Positions 5,395 to 6,378 of a DNA stretch of 6,378 nucleotides are shown one piece after another. A model generated the notes under the pieces. That model ran no database searches, was not told the DNA's origin, and was given only the letters and a program-made list of their open reading frames with translations. The stretch comes from Microcaldota archaeon (GTDB taxonomy: Archaea > Micrarchaeota > Micrarchaeia > Anstonellales > VGKX01), in contig JAKALW010000070.1 in NCBI GenBank assembly GCA_021823945.1, positions 1 to 6,378 of the forward strand. Direction: 5' to 3'. Positions within the stretch are counted from its first letter, which is position 1. Each line of letters opens with the position of its first letter. A program made the position numbers and the translations under genes.

Positions 5395-5402
5395 TTTATA
5401 AA
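5395..5402 (+). promoter_or_regulatory. Strong TATA box for the Cys-rich membrane protein gene
   Basis: TTTATAAA preceded by the purine-rich CAAAAAG (a BRE-like element) is a classical archaeal promoter. Transcription would begin near 5424-5428, giving a leader of about 80 nt before ATG 5506. It excludes the in-frame ATG at 5341 as the normal start. Confidence 0.65.
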
Positions 5403-5434
5403 CGGCGCAACGCAATTACATTCGAGGCGACTAT

Positions 5435-5481
5435 ACGGGGCAAGGGGTGGCAAGGCTTTTGTTGGCATTGCAATGCCCCGT
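5435..5481 (+). promoter_or_regulatory. Structured leader: GC-rich hairpin upstream of the ribosome binding site
   Basis: ACGGGGCA (5435-5442) and TGCCCCGT (5474-5481) are perfect complements, able to form an 8-bp stem enclosing 31 nt. A competing 14-bp perfect palindrome, GGCATTGCAATGCC (5464-5477), overlaps the right arm. The stem ends 12 nt before the GGAGGA ribosome binding site. Mutually exclusive structures at this point could regulate translation, or the palindrome could be a repressor site. I do not recognise a known riboswitch. Confidence 0.4.
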
Positions 5482-5493
5482 TTAAAATATCTC

Positions 5494-5499
5494 GGAGGA
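5494..5499 (+). promoter_or_regulatory. Ribosome binding site deciding the start of the Cys-rich protein
   Basis: GGAGGA lies 6 nt before ATG 5506 and is a near-consensus Shine-Dalgarno site. Together with the TATA box at 5395-5402 it fixes the start at 5506 rather than 5341 or 5473. Confidence 0.65.
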
Positions 5500-5505
5500 A
5501 TCTCT

Positions 5506-5739
5506 ATGGGATGCATGTGCAAGAAAGTCCTGAAAATCCTGGCAGGCTTGGTCCTAATCGCAGGCGCGTACAATGTCGGCTATGCGCTCACTTTGACAAG
5601 CGCCTGGCTCGTAATCGGCATTTACCTCCTGCTATCGGGATTGCTGCCATTTGTATGCAAATGCGGCCGCGGTTGTTGTGGCGGCGAAGGCTGCAACTGC
5701 GAAGAGTGCATGGCAGACTCGAAGAAAAAGAAGAAATAA
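5506..5739 (+). CDS. Small two-helix membrane protein with Cys-rich tail
   Basis: The 77-residue protein begins MGCMCKK, followed by two hydrophobic segments (about 8-29, VLKILAGLVLIAGAYNVGYA, and 33-50, AWLVIGIYLLLSGLLPFV). A short tail holds seven cysteines (CKCGRGCC at 51-58, then GCNCEEC at 62-68) and ends in five lysines. With C3 and C5 there are nine Cys in 77 residues. The two helices form a hairpin with a tight Asn/Gly-containing turn. The basic residues at both ends predict that the N-terminus and the Cys tail lie on the cytoplasmic side, where the tail could bind zinc, iron-sulfur or another metal. No family is recognised and the function is unknown. It has its own promoter, a structured leader and a T-run terminator, so it is a single-gene unit, divergent from the SerK-like gene. 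Confidence 0.8.
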   Translation: MGCMCKKVLKILAGLVLIAGAYNVGYALTLTSAWLVIGIYLLLSGLLPFVCKCGRGCCGGEGCNCEECMADSKKKKK

Positions 5740-5753
5740 GCGTTCATTCTTCC

Positions 5754-5784
5754 TTTTTTTCTTATTTTATTTTAGATTTTTTTT
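5754..5784 (+). terminator. T-rich archaeal terminator after the Cys-rich protein gene
   Basis: Starting 15 nt after the stop codon are a T7 run (5754-5760), TTATTTTATTTTAG, and a T8 run (5777-5784) on the plus strand. Oligo-T tracts without a required hairpin are how archaeal RNA polymerase terminates. The convergent reductase gene ends 42 bases further on. Confidence 0.65.
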
Positions 5785-5825
5785 GGATAGCTACTGCCAG
5801 CTAAAACATTGCCGGTGAACTGCAA

Positions 5826-6378
5826 TCATTTCATGCTTTCCGGGTCCCATGTCGTGCGCAGGCCCTCGTCAAATGAGTCAATGGCATTCATTTCCTTGCC
5901 TGTGAGGTTGAAATCGAATATGTCCGCGTTTTCCTTAATCCGCGCAGGATTTTTCGACCTTGGCAGGGGTATTACGCCTTTCTGGACAGACCAGCGAAGC
6001 ATGACCTGGGCAGGAGTCTTCTTGTGCGAAGCAGCTATCTCCTCAAGATTGGGGTCTGCAAGCCTGCTTCCGCGCGTTAGGGGAGCATATGCCTCAAGTA
6101 TTATGCCTTTTTTCCTGCAATAATCAAGCAAATCCTTTTGGTATAGGAAAGGCGTGAATTCCACCTGGTTCACAGCAGGGACCACTGATGCCGAATCGAG
6201 AAGCTCTTCCAGGTGCCTGATGGTGAAATTGCTCACGCCGATTGACTTCACCTTGCCTGAGCCGAGTAGCTTTTCAAGGGTTTTCCAGGATTCGAGCCTT
6301 TCGGGGACAGGCCAGTGGATGAGGTACAGGTCTATGTAGCCAAGCCCCAGGTTTGCCAGGCTTTTCTCAAATGCCTCT
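5826..6378 (-). CDS. Aldo/keto reductase, C-terminal 183 residues (runs off the right edge)
   Basis: The frame is open from the window edge to TGA 5826-5828. It shows the family's order of motifs: LGLGYIDLYLIHWPV (visible residues 10-24), containing the active-site His of the Asp-Tyr-Lys-His tetrad, SIGVSN (45-50), NQVEFTPF (70-77), ILEAYAPLTRG (93-103), and a PLPRSKNPARIKEN segment (about 137-151), the usual NADPH-phosphate binding region. Family members reduce aldehydes or ketones with NADPH in the cytoplasm, resembling the 2,5-diketogluconate reductase group, but the substrate cannot be told. About 90-100 N-terminal residues, with the other three tetrad residues, lie outside the window. 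An internal GTG at 6251 is not a real start, because homology continues upstream of it. Confidence 0.93.
   Translation of the reverse strand, partial: EAFEKSLANLGLGYIDLYLIHWPVPERLESWKTLEKLLGSGKVKSIGVSNFTIRHLEELLDSASVVPAVNQVEFTPFLYQKDLLDYCRKKGIILEAYAPLTRGSRLADPNLEEIAASHKKTPAQVMLRWSVQKGVIPLPRSKNPARIKENADIFDFNLTGKEMNAIDSFDEGLRTTWDPESMK

Noticed and set aside
5341..5505. N-terminal extension of the Cys-rich protein from ATG 5341
   Set aside because: A strong TATA box at 5395-5402 and a GGAGGA site before ATG 5506 place the start downstream, and the 55 extra residues show no plausible domain.

Overview
The window looks archaeal, most likely from an uncultivated, small-genome (possibly DPANN-type) lineage. 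The evidence is TATA-box promoters (for example TTTATAAA at 2651-2658 and 5395-5402), at least one apparently leaderless start, Shine-Dalgarno sites of the GGTG/GGAGG type, a T-rich terminator, and a gene resembling the archaeal free serine kinase SerK. The phylum is an inference and cannot be settled from this sequence.

Layout. At the left end (4-708, minus strand) a GNAT acetyltransferase of toxin-like type lies 12 nt behind a 48-residue small protein, in the arrangement of a toxin-antitoxin pair. An AT-rich spacer follows, then the decayed C-terminal end of a papain-family (C1A) cysteine peptidase at 968-1110. From about 1186 to 4292 there is an unusual island: three minus-strand transcription units (a probable ATP-grasp protein; a protein with a disordered R/S/G-rich half and eight CxxC motifs; and a SerK-like gene broken by a frameshift). 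These are separated and bracketed by 12 copies of a short repeat with core GTCAGGCGT and a GAAGTCA tail. Copies lie in + orientation directly at the 3' ends of all three units and in - orientation upstream of two of them. Their spacing is regular (31-32 bp or 46 bp), and in two genes the last copy supplies the stop codon.

Right of the island, a divergent plus-strand gene encodes a 77-residue two-helix membrane protein with nine cysteines. It has a strong TATA box, a leader able to form a hairpin, and a T-run terminator. Convergent to it is the C-terminal 183 residues of an aldo/keto reductase that runs off the right edge.

The genes do not form one recognisable pathway. The coherent, unexplained element is the gene-bracketing repeat system, which is the main candidate here for something undescribed. 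I do not recognise it as a known family. It could be a miniature mobile element, a gene-cassette boundary, or an RNA or protein binding array.
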